From Patescibacteria group bacterium (GTDB taxonomy: Bacteria; Patescibacteriota; Patescibacteriia; 2-12-FULL-60-25): a stretch of 64,000 nucleotides of DNA. The translations under genes were made by a program, and so were the position numbers. The DNA is taken from NCBI GenBank assembly GCA_029210915.1, contig JARGGJ010000001.1, positions 39,862 through 103,861 on the forward strand, read 5' to 3'. This document shows positions 25,962 to 35,900 of the stretch, piece by piece; the first letter of the stretch is position 1, and every line of letters starts with the position of its first letter. The notes under the pieces were generated by a model that saw only the letters and a program-made list of their open reading frames with translations, was not told the DNA's origin and searched no databases.

Positions 25962-25981
25962 AAAGCCGGGTATTTACCCGG
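25959..25981 (-). terminator. Terminator of the zinc-ribbon gene
   Basis: CCGGGT-AAAT-ACCCGG on the minus strand, flanked by A and T runs, so it may serve both convergent genes. Confidence 0.8.
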
Positions 25982-25993
25982 ATAGAAAAAACC

Positions 25994-26518
25994 TTAAATC
26001 TGATTAGCTATTTCAAGCAATTGCCGATACTTCTTAGAAGTTTCATCGGGAATAAAACAAGATCCATTACACTTTCCTTTGCTCGAAACAACACAAATCC
26101 AATAAGCAACGCCCTCGTGGGAACGATATTTAAAAATCATCTGATTACCGCATATTGGGCAATTGGGTGTCATCTCCAAAATTTTTCTTTCAGCCTCCCT
26201 TCGCTCATGTTCTTTGCGGGCAACCGCCTGATAAAATAGCGCATCATCTTCTGCACCATACTGCATTAGATATGTCTCATAATCGGCTTGAGTTATCATC
26301 TCTTCCATTTCAATTTTTTGTTTCAAACCTTTTCCGTTTAGACGACTATTTTTTCTCCAGTGAACCGTTACCCGTAGTGGGGTACCATTTCTATTAAAAC
26401 AAACCAATTCTTGCCGGGTATGTATGCACTTGATATCTGCGGTTTCAACCCAATCCAGTTTGTGCAAAAAAACAATGCCACGATATCCCATCTTCAGATA
26501 TTCACTAACTTGAATCAT
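25994..26518 (-). CDS. Protein with C-terminal zinc ribbon
   Basis: 174 residues. MIQVSEYLKMGYRGIVFLHK begins a beta-rich N-domain (TRQELVCFNRNGTPLRVTVH); a charged helix (residues 88-112) leads to NCPICGNQMIFKYRSHEG ... YWICVVSSKGKCNGSC, a four-or-five-cysteine zinc ribbon similar to the topoisomerase C-terminal type. TTAGGAGCG precedes the ATG. Nucleic-acid binding is plausible but unproven. Confidence 0.6.
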   Translation of the reverse strand: MIQVSEYLKMGYRGIVFLHKLDWVETADIKCIHTRQELVCFNRNGTPLRVTVHWRKNSRLNGKGLKQKIEMEEMITQADYETYLMQYGAEDDALFYQAVARKEHERREAERKILEMTPNCPICGNQMIFKYRSHEGVAYWICVVSSKGKCNGSCFIPDETSKKYRQLLEIANQI

Positions 26519-26593
26519 GTATCGCTCCTAAAATTACAACTGTTAAAGTGCTTATTTATTTCTATCACAATACGGGATTTATCTCAAGACCCA

Positions 26594-26622
26594 TTGACAA
26601 AAAGCTCTATTTTTGATAAATA
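26594..26622 (+). promoter_or_regulatory. Promoter of the HAD gene
   Basis: TTGACA, 17-bp spacer, TAAATA. Confidence 0.55.
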
Positions 26623-26650
26623 TCTACCGCACCGTAACAAGGAGTAAACC

Positions 26651-27424
26651 ATGATCACCGATTGGAATCTAATCGACTTTAACCATGTGGAAGTTGTATC
26701 TTTTGACCTCGGCTATACCGTGCTTGGGCCTGATACAAAACAAATTGCCAAGCTAATTCACGACCACTTTAACATCGTGGTGGCCCCGGCGACTGTCTTG
26801 GACGCCGATGTAAGAATGCGGCGCGAGTATCTGCACAATGGCCATGCAAACTCAGCCATTCAAACCACCCACTTCTCGGAGGTGGTCTGTGGCCTGTTGA
26901 ATTACGTCTATCCTTTATTCAAAGAAGCTGCCATTCGCCCTGATGTTTTGGAATCTTTCAAAAAAGCCTGCCAAAAACATCATGACGATAACAATTTCTT
27001 CAATCAATTGTATCACGATGCCCAAGCCGCGCTCGAACTTTTACGCAAAGAGCGAGTTAGGATGATAGTCATTAGCAACGCTCATGGCACTTTGGAACGC
27101 GATCTGCAAAAATATGGACTCTACCACTATTTCGAACACATTCTTGATAGCAGTATCGAAGGAGTCCACAAACCCAACCGCGAGATCTTTACACGCGCCG
27201 CCGATAGATGCGGAACAAAGATCGAAAACATTCTTCATGTCGGCGACAACCCCACAGCCGATGTGCAAGGCGCTTTGGTTGCCGGTATGCAAGCCGCGCT
27301 CTACGATCCTATCGGCATGTTCCCATCCGTACCCGGCAACGCTCCTATTTATCGCAATCATCTCGATTTGGCAGATCAACTTCTCATCTCGAGAGATGAT
27401 GCAGCCGCAATAAAACTCAACTAA
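26651..27424 (+). CDS. HAD-superfamily hydrolase
   Basis: 257 residues. Motif I is SFDLGYTVLG (residues 17-26), where the second acidic residue of the usual DxDx(T/V) is Gly; the nucleophile Asp is kept. Motif II is MIVISNAHGT (near 139), motif III Lys is in VHKPNREIFTRA (near 174), and motif IV is HVGDNPTADVQGA (near 196). The cap is helical (C1). The missing general acid suggests a dehalogenase- or phosphonatase-like variant rather than a normal phosphatase. GGAG 6 bases before ATG. Confidence 0.82.
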   Translation: MITDWNLIDFNHVEVVSFDLGYTVLGPDTKQIAKLIHDHFNIVVAPATVLDADVRMRREYLHNGHANSAIQTTHFSEVVCGLLNYVYPLFKEAAIRPDVLESFKKACQKHHDDNNFFNQLYHDAQAALELLRKERVRMIVISNAHGTLERDLQKYGLYHYFEHILDSSIEGVHKPNREIFTRAADRCGTKIENILHVGDNPTADVQGALVAGMQAALYDPIGMFPSVPGNAPIYRNHLDLADQLLISRDDAAAIKLN

Positions 27425-27444
27425 CCTCACATCTGAGGTTTTTT
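27423..27444 (+). terminator. Terminator of the HAD gene
   Basis: AACCTCA-CATC-TGAGGTT followed by TTTT. Confidence 0.8.
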
Positions 27445-27451
27445 AAATACT

Positions 27452-27474
27452 AAAAAAACCGCAAGCGCGGTTTT
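27452..27474 (-). terminator. Terminator of the gene at 27474
   Basis: Minus strand AAAACCGC-GCTT-GCGGTTTT followed by TTT; it begins at the stop codon. Confidence 0.8.
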
Positions 27475-28319
27475 CAGACAACCACAACTGGTTGCGCACT
27501 GCCGGAGTCGGCAACAAAGATTTGATGCGGGCCCAATTTCCTTTCTAAAATGACACTTCTAAGGTTTGCCGCAACCATGTGCCAAGTCTCATCACCCAAC
27601 TCATGGATAACCTTTTTGCTGAAAAGTAGAATCTTAAAACTTCTTTCATATTGCATCCTAAGCATGCGCATAAACTGAACCGAAACCGTTTGATTGGTTC
27701 TGGCAAATGCTCCAATCAGCTCATCCTCCGCAATAAAACTAAAAGCCTCATAATGATGGCAAGATCGTACTCTCCCTTTCTCATCTATCATATAGCTGGA
27801 TTCTTTGCGGTGACCTGAACCGATAATATAATCAAATACTATCGCTTCTACTAAAGAAGTTTCCAAGTATAACGGCCTTCCCTGATCTGTTATCCTATCT
27901 TCCATATACTTGGTTACCGAATACGGAGTACACCGAAACCGAGCGGTACAAGATCCCGGCCCTAAAGTTTGTGAAATTCTCAGAGAACTTGCAGGGCAGA
28001 TAGATAAACCCAAAACATGGGATGCTTCGAAAGCAAGTATCTGCCTAAAATTTTGTCGATCAAGCGCGTATTCAACATTTTCTTGAATACCGCCAGTATC
28101 AGGCCTGAAAGTAACCATCAAACCAACTTCCAGTTCCCAAATATACTCGGTTATTATTGGAGTATTTTCTGCTCCCGCCCCAAAAGGACTGATCCGATGA
28201 CTTATTTTCATCGAATTCACGACTCGGCCAATCTTCAAAGCTTTTAAAATATCCTTTTCAGAAAGTTCGTAGTGCCTGCCTGCAAAATGATAAGTAATGG
28301 CATCTATGGCAAGTGTCAT
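27474..28319 (-). CDS. Unknown protein with a faint kinase-like motif
   Basis: 281 residues, no signal or membrane segment. In the second half, LVEAIVFDYIIGSGHRKESS followed by YMIDEKGRVRSCHHYEAFSF recalls the catalytic and metal-binding loops of PI3/4-kinase-like and HipA-like kinases (FDyLxGNxDRHxxN ... D(H/N)xxAF), but key residues differ (Ser for Asn, Lys for His), so activity is doubtful. A TATAAT box lies near 28363 upstream. Monocistronic with its own terminator. Confidence 0.5.
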   Translation of the reverse strand: MTLAIDAITYHFAGRHYELSEKDILKALKIGRVVNSMKISHRISPFGAGAENTPIITEYIWELEVGLMVTFRPDTGGIQENVEYALDRQNFRQILAFEASHVLGLSICPASSLRISQTLGPGSCTARFRCTPYSVTKYMEDRITDQGRPLYLETSLVEAIVFDYIIGSGHRKESSYMIDEKGRVRSCHHYEAFSFIAEDELIGAFARTNQTVSVQFMRMLRMQYERSFKILLFSKKVIHELGDETWHMVAANLRSVILERKLGPHQIFVADSGSAQPVVVV

Positions 28320-28428
28320 TTTTTAACCTTTCTTTGTTAAAAGAGCTGGCACGATATTATACTAAAATCCAAGTAAACTCAAATAAAATACCGCCTGGAT
28401 TAAGCGGTTTGGAGAATCGAGAGAGAAA

Positions 28429-28719
28429 TCAAGCAACGTTTGTTTGATGAACTGCGGTTATCGCGGGTTCTCTGACATCCGAGAAAAACACATTCGAACC
28501 TGCGCAAAACACCTGTTCCAATGCATTCAAAAAAAGCTTTCCATCGCTGAAGCGCACAATACGCCCGGCAATCTCCACGCCTTTGTCGGGCAATGCTTCG
28601 AAGAACTGCTTCTTTTCTGGATTTAGGACTTCGATGTGAATCAAACCATCAACTTCTTCAATATGTGCAACGGCTTTCGGCCAGTCGCAATCAAAATCAC
28701 TCATCATCAGATACGGCAT
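28429..28719 (-). CDS. Small acidic protein of unknown function
   Basis: 96 residues. SDFDCDWPKAVAHIEEVDGL followed by IHIEVLNPEKKQFFEALPDKG and a KLFLNALEQVF helix; no known motif. AGGAGGG 8 bases before the ATG and a strong promoter (TTGACT, 17, TATAAA) make it a real gene. Confidence 0.65.
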   Translation of the reverse strand: MPYLMMSDFDCDWPKAVAHIEEVDGLIHIEVLNPEKKQFFEALPDKGVEIAGRIVRFSDGKLFLNALEQVFCAGSNVFFSDVREPAITAVHQTNVA

Positions 28720-28752
28720 TTACTTAATCCCTCCTGTAAAGGTTCTATATAA

Positions 28753-28781
28753 TTTATAAATCAAATAGCGTATAAAGTCAA
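28753..28781 (-). promoter_or_regulatory. Promoter of the small acidic protein gene
   Basis: TTGACT, 17-bp spacer, TATAAA on the minus strand. Confidence 0.75.
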
Positions 28782-28826
28782 TATCATAGAATACAAAAAA
28801 GCGCCGCTAGCCGACGCAAATAAGCT

Positions 28827-29036
28827 TCACAACGAACGCTCACGACGCTCCAGTATCTCGACAACCTCCTCAACCTCATCCAACATATCCGGACTCACTT
28901 TGTTATGTTCTTTAACCCTCTTTAATTCCGTGGAATCCATATTCGTAGAAATCGGAAAATCTTTATAAGGATTTTTTGATATCAAATCTTCGAAATAATT
29001 TTGAATTCTCTTGGTTTTTGCATCTTCTTTATTCAT
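28827..29036 (-). CDS. Small charged helical protein
   Basis: 69 residues from the ATG at 29036; the frame extends to a TTG 9 bases upstream. MNKEDAKTKRIQNYFEDLIS is amphipathic, and the end EEVVEILERRERSL is strongly helical. It follows 16 bases after the two-helix membrane protein, so they are likely co-transcribed. Confidence 0.5.
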   Translation of the reverse strand: MNKEDAKTKRIQNYFEDLISKNPYKDFPISTNMDSTELKRVKEHNKVSPDMLDEVEEVVEILERRERSL

Positions 29037-29052
29037 GCGCCGCAAATTGATT

Positions 29053-29661
29053 TTAAATCTGGCAATAAAAATGATAAAAAAATAATAAAGAACTTACCAA
29101 ACCCGAGAAAAATGTTTTTTGCCAAACGGTAAATTTAGAGGCTTTATATTGTTCCATGTAAACTGGATAACGACTCTCTGAGAGCCAACCATCTTTATTC
29201 AGAGCCTGCACATGCTCCAAATTTTCTTGCATATCATCTGTACAGGATTCCGGCCTTCTGCATTCATTTACTGTTTTTGATGGAAGATCAAAGCATCTTC
29301 CCGTCGAACAATACATCGTCCCCGGTTGGTAGCGTAAACTACAAACCTTCTTGCACTGACCTTCCAATGTAACCATTGCTCCATTTGCATGCGTTCCATT
29401 TTGCAAGTTGTTTTTAAATTCAATAGCCACTGCCCGAACAAATCGATTTGGAATCTTGTTAGGATCTTCTTTGCCTTCAATAACGCTATCAAGTAATTGG
29501 TAATCACCTGTTGCAACATCATTCGAAGCTTGTGGTGTTACAATGTACAAAGCGACGCCAAAAACAATCACAACAGGCAATGCCAAGATAGAACTCACAA
29601 GTGCAAACGCAAACAAAAAATCTTTTGTTTTAATCGGTGATTCCGGTTTATCGGTATTCAT
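29053..29661 (-). CDS. Membrane-anchored cysteine-rich protein
   Basis: 202 residues from the ATG at 29661 (AAAGGTGG upstream). Helix 1 DFLFAFALVSSILALPVVIV, an outer domain with six cysteines (GQCKKVCSLRYQPGTMYCST, RCFDLPSKTVNECRRPESC) suggesting disulfides, and a second helix near the C-terminus (FFSGLVSSLLFFYHFYCQI). Family not recognised. Confidence 0.6.
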   Translation of the reverse strand: MNTDKPESPIKTKDFLFAFALVSSILALPVVIVFGVALYIVTPQASNDVATGDYQLLDSVIEGKEDPNKIPNRFVRAVAIEFKNNLQNGTHANGAMVTLEGQCKKVCSLRYQPGTMYCSTGRCFDLPSKTVNECRRPESCTDDMQENLEHVQALNKDGWLSESRYPVYMEQYKASKFTVWQKTFFSGLVSSLLFFYHFYCQI

Positions 29662-29723
29662 TTCAACCACCTTTGTCAAAGTTCCGTATAAAGTAAAGCA
29701 CAAAATATTCATTTTATCAATAC

Positions 29724-29757
29724 AAAAAAAGCCCCTCTCTTGATCTTAAGAGAGGGG
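29724..29757 (-). terminator. Terminator of the ABC transporter gene
   Basis: 10-bp stem CCCCTCTCTT / AAGAGAGGGG followed by CTTTTTTT on the minus strand. Confidence 0.9.
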
Positions 29758-29775
29758 TTGGGGTGAGTTTATAGA

Positions 29776-31677
29776 TTAGATCTTCAACTCCTGCCTATCC
29801 GCCAGTGCGCGGAAGGTGGGAGAAAGTTCGTAAAGTTCTTCGAAGGAGCCGGCGATGGCTTCGATTTGAGCATTGCCGTTAACAAGTTTGTTTGCCGGTT
29901 GCATCACAATAAACTTGTCGCAGATACGGCGTACCGTGCTGAGGCGATGAGCAATCACGAGCGCGCTTACATCACCTTCCAGAGCTTTTTCGAGGCCTTT
30001 TTGCACCTCCCACTCTGTAAGCGAATCCAAACTGCTCGTTGCTTCATCTATGACCAAGAAACGCGGATTCTTAATCATGGCCGCGCCAATCATCAATCGT
30101 TGCGCTTCACCGCCCGAAAGTTGAACGCCGTTCTTGCCGACTTTGGTTTCGAGCCCGTGCGTAAGCCTGTCATCAAAATCGATGCAGTATCGGCGCATAT
30201 GCTCCCAAATCTGTTCATCACTCATTCCACTCCGCTCTTCTTGAGTAAGAGCGTAAAGCAGATTGTGCCTTAAGGTATTATCCAGAATCTGGGGTTGCTG
30301 TGCGATGTATCCAACGTGCTTCAACCAAGACGCAAGCTTTAGATCGCGCAAATCATTTCCATTTACACGGATTGCGCCTTCTTGCGGGTCCATGTAGCGA
30401 AGCAACATGCGCATGATCGTAGTCTTACCCGAACCGGACAAGCCCAAAAGTGCAACTTTTTCTCCCGGCTCAATAGTGAAACTGATGTTTTTAAGAACCG
30501 GTCGCGGATCTTTTTTCAAAGCCGTGCCATCATCTTCATCATCCTCATCACTTTTTTGCCCGGGGTAGGTATGCGTAAGACCGCAGAGCTCAACCGTAAA
30601 ATCTTTTGCGCCGTTTAAGTCTACGGCATTTTTAGCGTCAACGATCTCAGGCTCAATTTCCAGTGCTTCACGCAATGATTTTACCGACGGCATGTTGAAA
30701 TTGAACCTATGTTCAATTTCACTTATGCGCCACATGTTATCTGTAAGCTTTTGCGTCCAAGCAAACAGCGGGAACAACAAACCCATGCTCCAATCACCTT
30801 GCCACACGCACCAAGCTCCATAGATCATGATAAGCACCGTGAACACATTGTTTACGAGGGCGCGTGCCGAGATCTGCCCGATGTACCACATCCAAAACTT
30901 TCTATCGATCTTAAGCAGATCCCAAAAAGCATTTTGCAAAAGATTAAGCTCGTGATTTTCTTTCGCGTTAACCTTAACCCGCTCAATCTTTTCCCAAAGC
31001 TCTATGCGCCAACGATTAATCCGCCGAAACTCTTTCTCTAGCGGGGTTTGCCCCTTAAGCGTACGCTGATTTAAAAACAGCGACCAAGCTCCATGAACCA
31101 CTATCATGACCGTGGTCAAGATACCCGCTACCGGGCTCAAAAACCACAAAAAAATGTAAGCCAGTGCCATGCTGAACATAACCGTTACGCCCTCAAACAT
31201 GGCCAAGTTCTCTAGCTCATGAGCCCGCCATCTGCCTTTATCGATGTTCGATACACCTAGCTCGGAGGCATGTTGAATATGTTGCCCTGCGGACTTTTCG
31301 AACATCCGCTCTGTAATACGGTTATCCCATTGCATCATATGCTCGCCAACCAGCATCTCTCGAGCTCTAAAATGCAATCGCATGGAAATCACAGACCCGG
31401 CATAGCAAATGCCAAATCCAACAAAACCCTTTATGACCAAATCGAGATCTTTCGCTCGTATACCGTCGAAAATAAAACTCATCGCATAAGGCGACAAACT
31501 CGCCAAAATCATAGTTATTACAACAAAGAACAAATATCGAGCAAAATACTTCCGCGATTGCTTGGTTTGCCTTTCATTCCAAACCCATTTTGCCAATCTG
31601 AAAGTCTCTGCCATGTCCTTAAGATAACCACGAATCGTTGACGGCGCTTCTCGTTTAATGTCCGCATCTTTCGACAT
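29776..31677 (-). CDS. ABC exporter (permease-ATPase fusion)
   Basis: 633 residues. Type IV exporter half-transporter: six helices between residues 45 and 310, then the ATPase with Walker A GLSGSGKTT (412-420), Q-loop YIAQQPQ, signature LSGGEAQR (520-527), Walker B FLVIDEATSSLDS (540-552) and H-loop IAHRLSTVRR. An acidic stretch SDEDDEDDG (376-384) interrupts the first ATPase strands. AGAGGAG stands before the ATG. Upstream lie a short leaderless ORF (31777-31893) and a terminator, so expression may be attenuated. It would act as a homodimer; cargo (peptide, lipid or drug) not determined. Confidence 0.92.
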   Translation of the reverse strand: MSKDADIKREAPSTIRGYLKDMAETFRLAKWVWNERQTKQSRKYFARYLFFVVITMILASLSPYAMSFIFDGIRAKDLDLVIKGFVGFGICYAGSVISMRLHFRAREMLVGEHMMQWDNRITERMFEKSAGQHIQHASELGVSNIDKGRWRAHELENLAMFEGVTVMFSMALAYIFLWFLSPVAGILTTVMIVVHGAWSLFLNQRTLKGQTPLEKEFRRINRWRIELWEKIERVKVNAKENHELNLLQNAFWDLLKIDRKFWMWYIGQISARALVNNVFTVLIMIYGAWCVWQGDWSMGLLFPLFAWTQKLTDNMWRISEIEHRFNFNMPSVKSLREALEIEPEIVDAKNAVDLNGAKDFTVELCGLTHTYPGQKSDEDDEDDGTALKKDPRPVLKNISFTIEPGEKVALLGLSGSGKTTIMRMLLRYMDPQEGAIRVNGNDLRDLKLASWLKHVGYIAQQPQILDNTLRHNLLYALTQEERSGMSDEQIWEHMRRYCIDFDDRLTHGLETKVGKNGVQLSGGEAQRLMIGAAMIKNPRFLVIDEATSSLDSLTEWEVQKGLEKALEGDVSALVIAHRLSTVRRICDKFIVMQPANKLVNGNAQIEAIAGSFEELYELSPTFRALADRQELKI

Positions 31678-31722
31678 CGCGTTCTCCTCTGAAGTTGTGA
31701 AAGAACTTTGCTCTACATGAGC

Positions 31723-31751
31723 AAAAAAATACCTTGCTGTTAGGCAAGATA
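31723..31751 (-). terminator. Terminator or attenuator between short ORF and ABC transporter
   Basis: Minus strand TATCTTGC-CTAACA-GCAAGGTA followed by TTTTTTT, 26 bases after the short ORF stop and about 45 bases before the ABC start. No second promoter was made out between it and the ABC gene. Confidence 0.75.
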
Positions 31752-31776
31752 TCTTGAATATTTAATCAAAAATGTA

Positions 31777-31893
31777 TTAAAAACTCATAATATATTGCCT
31801 AAGCAAATCTTTCTCTGCATCTACAGACGCACCAAAAACCAACCCGCGATTTACGCAGTTTCCTGTAGTGATTTGTGGCAATAAATATTTCAT
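31777..31893 (-). CDS. 38-residue leaderless ORF, leader peptide or small secreted peptide candidate
   Basis: ATG at 31893 begins about 3 bases after the predicted transcript start; the ORF runs 38 codons to TAA. It starts MKYLLPQITTGNCVNRGLVF and ends RQYIMSF, with one Cys (13), a central hydrophobic stretch and an acidic-basic helix. A terminator follows. Either a leader peptide whose translation controls the ABC gene downstream, or a small peptide exported by it. Too short to test by codon use. Confidence 0.5.
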   Translation of the reverse strand: MKYLLPQITTGNCVNRGLVFGASVDAEKDLLRQYIMSF

Positions 31894-31902
31894 AATGAAG
31901 AT

Positions 31903-31931
31903 AGTATCACATAAGTTTTCGTTTCTGTCAA
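31903..31931 (-). promoter_or_regulatory. Promoter of the short ORF/ABC unit
   Basis: TTGACA, 17-bp spacer, GATACT on the minus strand, preceded by TGT as an extended -10. Confidence 0.7.
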
Positions 31932-31967
31932 CCCCCGCTACTTACAATGTTTATATAATGATACTGA

Positions 31968-32480
31968 TTAACCTATGCTTATTTGCATCAACCCCGAATA
32001 AACCAATAAAAACAAAACAATCCCCACAGAACCCAGCCCAAATATCATTTGGTCCACCAAGCCCCCGGTATCAAAACATAAAAACTTTGGTATCAATCTA
32101 AAATTTTTACCCCAAGGATACAAATACTCGCATCCCTGCGGATTAAATCCATCGATAAACGGGTGGGAGATATAACCCAGTGTAAACACGATTGGAGCCA
32201 TTGCATGAACCGGATACAAAAAAGTAGACACAAAAACTACAACCGGAATAATAATCAAAGAATGAAATAAAGATCGATGCCTTACCCGATCTATAAGAAA
32301 CAATCTGAGCAATCCTTTTGTCCATTGATGAATCGTGGCGTGCCTATTGTCCAAATCCGCAAGCAATGCAGCCACTCCTCCTATAACCGGCAAAACAATA
32401 AACCACAAATCCTGAGGCAAAAACAAAAAAGCCGCCCAAGCCGTATTAGCGCCAACTACAAAGTGTGTTTTTCCTGTCAT
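31968..32480 (-). CDS. YdjM/DUF457-type membrane-bound metal-dependent hydrolase
   Basis: 170 residues from the ATG at 32480. MTGKTHFVVGANTAWAAFLF, GGVAALLADLDNRHATIHQW, HRSLFHSLIIIPVVV and LGYISHPFIDGFNPQGCEYL show the conserved His/Asp residues of this family (HxxxG, ADLDxxxS-like, HRxxxHS, HxxxD). Four or five helices. Function in bacteria is unclear (LexA-regulated YdjM in E. coli). Confidence 0.8.
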   Translation of the reverse strand: MTGKTHFVVGANTAWAAFLFLPQDLWFIVLPVIGGVAALLADLDNRHATIHQWTKGLLRLFLIDRVRHRSLFHSLIIIPVVVFVSTFLYPVHAMAPIVFTLGYISHPFIDGFNPQGCEYLYPWGKNFRLIPKFLCFDTGGLVDQMIFGLGSVGIVLFLLVYSGLMQISIG

Positions 32481-32523
32481 AAATATTAATGGCAAATGGC
32501 AAGAGTTATTACAATTCTTTTAG

Positions 32524-32886
32524 TTACTTAGATTCTCTTAGCTGATTAATAAAACCTACTAACATTTTTGAAATCTCTTCCGATCTGACCAATAAATTCT
32601 CAAATTCTTCTTGAGTAATATATTTTAACATAACGGCAAGGTGTAACATGGATCTTACCTCTCCACATGAACCTTTGGCGGTTTTTAGATGATTAATAAA
32701 ATGATTGTTCGTTCCTCTTTCGTAACCTTCAGCAATATTATTCATTACCGATACCGCGGCACGTTGGATTTGATCTCGAAAAGCATAATCCCGACAATCT
32801 TTAAACGCTACATAAACATCATAAGCCAAAACCTTCGACTCCTTCCAAATCTTCATATCCTCAAACCTCAAAAACCTCATAACCAT
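32524..32886 (-). CDS. Four-helix-bundle protein (23S rRNA IVS / bAvd-like family)
   Basis: 120 residues. FEDMKIWKESKVLAYDVYVA, DQIQRAAVSVMNNIAEGYER, NHLKTAKGSCGEVRSMLHLA and EEFENLLVRSEEISKMLVGF are the four helices of the TIGR02436 type. Family members occur in rRNA intervening sequences and as accessory proteins of diversity-generating retroelements, but no reverse transcriptase or variable repeat is seen here, so it is a free-standing copy. It lies between two GGCAAGAG palindromes. Confidence 0.88.
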   Translation of the reverse strand: MVMRFLRFEDMKIWKESKVLAYDVYVAFKDCRDYAFRDQIQRAAVSVMNNIAEGYERGTNNHFINHLKTAKGSCGEVRSMLHLAVMLKYITQEEFENLLVRSEEISKMLVGFINQLRESK

Positions 32887-32947
32887 ATTACTATATAACT
32901 TATTACACTCTTGCTATTAGCCATTTGCAATTTGCAATTATGACATC

Positions 32948-35900
32948 TTATTCGCAGATACTTGAGCCGACAATATTGTTATCAAAATATCCAAAAAAGT
33001 TTACACCGTTTATAAAATCTTCGATGTTGCTTCCGGTTACAGCCAGCTCCAAATCATATTCGCCCTCTTCCCAAAAAACATAAACCGCATCCGGATCAGA
33101 ATATTCGCGGGCAATTAATCTTTTACCATCACGTGATTGATCACGAGAACTTATAGGTTCCTGCTTCCACGAAGCGGTTCTATCAGCCACAAATTCATCT
33201 AAATTCATTCCATAATCCGATGCGTGAACGGCAATTGTAATATTATCTCCGCTGAAAACTGAATTTTCGGCGCTTTCATCGGTTGTTTTTCTAACCCAAG
33301 TTTTAGGATACGCGAGCTTATAGCCAAATCCGCAATTTTGATAAATCTCCATTTCCGTATTTTCATTCCAAATTGTTATTGGAGCATTGGAAGATGGTTT
33401 AAACGTCTTCACAATCTCTTGCATGTCCATAATCGCTTGCTCGGCAATATCATTTGGTTGCATACCATTAAAATAACTCCAAGCATAAACATTATTCGCA
33501 TCTCTCCCAATCTCCTCATCCCAACACATATCCAGTTCTTCGCAATCCTTACGCTCCCACTCCCAAGAATCATGCGTGTAAACCTGGATTGTCATCATCT
33601 TAAACCAACCCGGTTTATCGCTGTACTCTGAATCTTCTGCTGTGGGCAAATAAAATTGAGTTACCGCAATAGCATTCTCACCATCAACCGGTAATGTCTC
33701 TGCCATATAACCCTCCCAACTTGGTGTTATGGTCAACTCATAACCATACTCATCATTCTTATAACTTAACGAGCTTTCCCCTATCTCTGATTCAACTTCC
33801 TCGCTATTTCCAGCATTCGATGTTCGAGATTCTTTATTATTTGTTATTTGTTCATTATTATTTAATGTTGTTCTGTAGTCATTCCCAACCTCCTCTTGCT
33901 CGCCCGCATACCTCCCCGCAACAATTAATAAAAACAATAAACCCAATAAGATGCAGAGCACCAAAACCACTGTTCCCAAAGTTTTCTTATCTTTCTTGCG
34001 TAACTTATTAAAGTAGATGATTCCCAGCGCAAACAAACCCAGCGCCAAAATCAACATAAACACAGACCAACCATCAAAAACCGGCTCAAACATAAGCGGA
34101 GGAAACTCTTCGGAAAAAACCTCTCCACCCAAACCCGGAACATTTTCTTCCGGATACAAACCCTCAGCAACAGCAACCAAATAATTTAGTGAACTATCCG
34201 CCACTCCCTTCTCAAGAAGCTTTGGATCTATCTGTTTACCATCGATTGTTAGTACTGCTTTGGTTTTTTCAGAATCCAAATTAAGAGTTAAGCCGGAATC
34301 GTTCTTCACATCTATATTATTGTACTCATACACTTCAAACTCGCCATCAGAAGTTGGATAAGATGTCATCACTGTCGCCTTCCCGCTATCGATTCCCGAA
34401 GCTTTAACCTCATAATCACCATCTTTAGGCATCATAAAGTAAGAGACAACTTCATTATCCGCAAAAGCACGAATCTCCGGGTAGACATCAGCATCTTCCG
34501 CGATAAAATTACCATCAGCATCATAACCAACTCTTGCTCCGGTCTCCTTATTTACAATCATTACGTTAAACGGACACTGCACAACAACTCTAACTTTATC
34601 GCGAGCATCAAATGCCATCATCCGCTCTATCATATACTTCATCTGCGCATCCTTTACATCCTTATAAGCTCTTTCATTTATACTCGCAGTTATTTTATCT
34701 TTTGTAACTTGATCCAAAGAATCAAAATATGCTTTTTCACTTGACGACAATTTCAACTCCGGCCTCTGTACCCTTTGATACGTTCCTCCGCACAAAGGAT
34801 AAAATGGCGGATCGCACTGAAATCCATGCGCCTGGCCATCTACCTTATCCTCCCATTCGGAAATTCCATAAACACTATGGCTGTTCATTAACCAAAGATC
34901 AAAAATCTTAGCGGCATCACTCCAAGGTGTACCCTTTTCATAAACCGCAACCGCCAAATGCCCTGCCAAAGTATTTAAAACCGGCGGAGCTAAAACTTCG
35001 ATCGGTCCGTAATCATAATATTTTTCAATTATCGATCTTTCTGTCGCGTCTTTGCTCAACCGCAAACCATCCAACATGTTAATCACGCGTGTTTGCTGTG
35101 ACCCGCAAACCCAAGGTTCGTATTGCTCTTTTAACCTTTTTGCATATTCCAGCTTCTCTTGATCCGATGAAAGTTCCTCTATGGCCATAGCCTTAAGTAC
35201 ACGATTATTGGTTGGGCAACTTGCGCACCAAACCCCTTGGCGCGCGTATGGATTAAGCGGAATCTCGTTGTACTTTTTTACTATATACTCATAAGCATCT
35301 TGTTTAGATAGATCACGCGCACAATCCTCGGGGCAATTTGCATGCGTCTCACCTGTTTGGCACTGCCAATTCCCGCACCAAATACTAAACCCCGGAGTAA
35401 GTGTGATTCGCGCCTGCGGATTTCCTTTTGGGTGAATTGCCTGAAATACTAAAGTCGATGTTACAAAATCCCTCGGTTGTTCCGCGCTTGTATATGTAAA
35501 TTTAATTTGACCATTTGCGTCGGTTTTTGCAGATACCGGCTTTACCTCACCCTCTTTATCATCATCAATCCTACTTCTCTCATCCTGCAAGCGATAAGAA
35601 ACTTCTTGCCCGGCTAACGGTTTTCCGTCCTGTGTAACAGTCACAACAAAATCCATCGAAGTTTTCCCATCTGCAACCATCTCAACTTCCTTCGGAGATA
35701 TACTAACCGATAAATCTGATTCGCAAACCGTATCACAAGATCCTCCACAATCAACTCCATCTTCATCGCCATTTTGCACACCATCAAAACAATTCGGCTC
35801 ATCCTCGGCTAAGTCACTTACTTCTATAGCTTCGCAACATTCGCGAATAACTTGATTCGGACTCGGTAAAGCATCTTCCTCGTTTTTAGATACTTTGTAA

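Noticed and set aside
32524..32886. Accessory protein of a diversity-generating retroelement
   Set aside because: The four-helix bundle fits, but no reverse transcriptase, template repeat or variable repeat is in the window.
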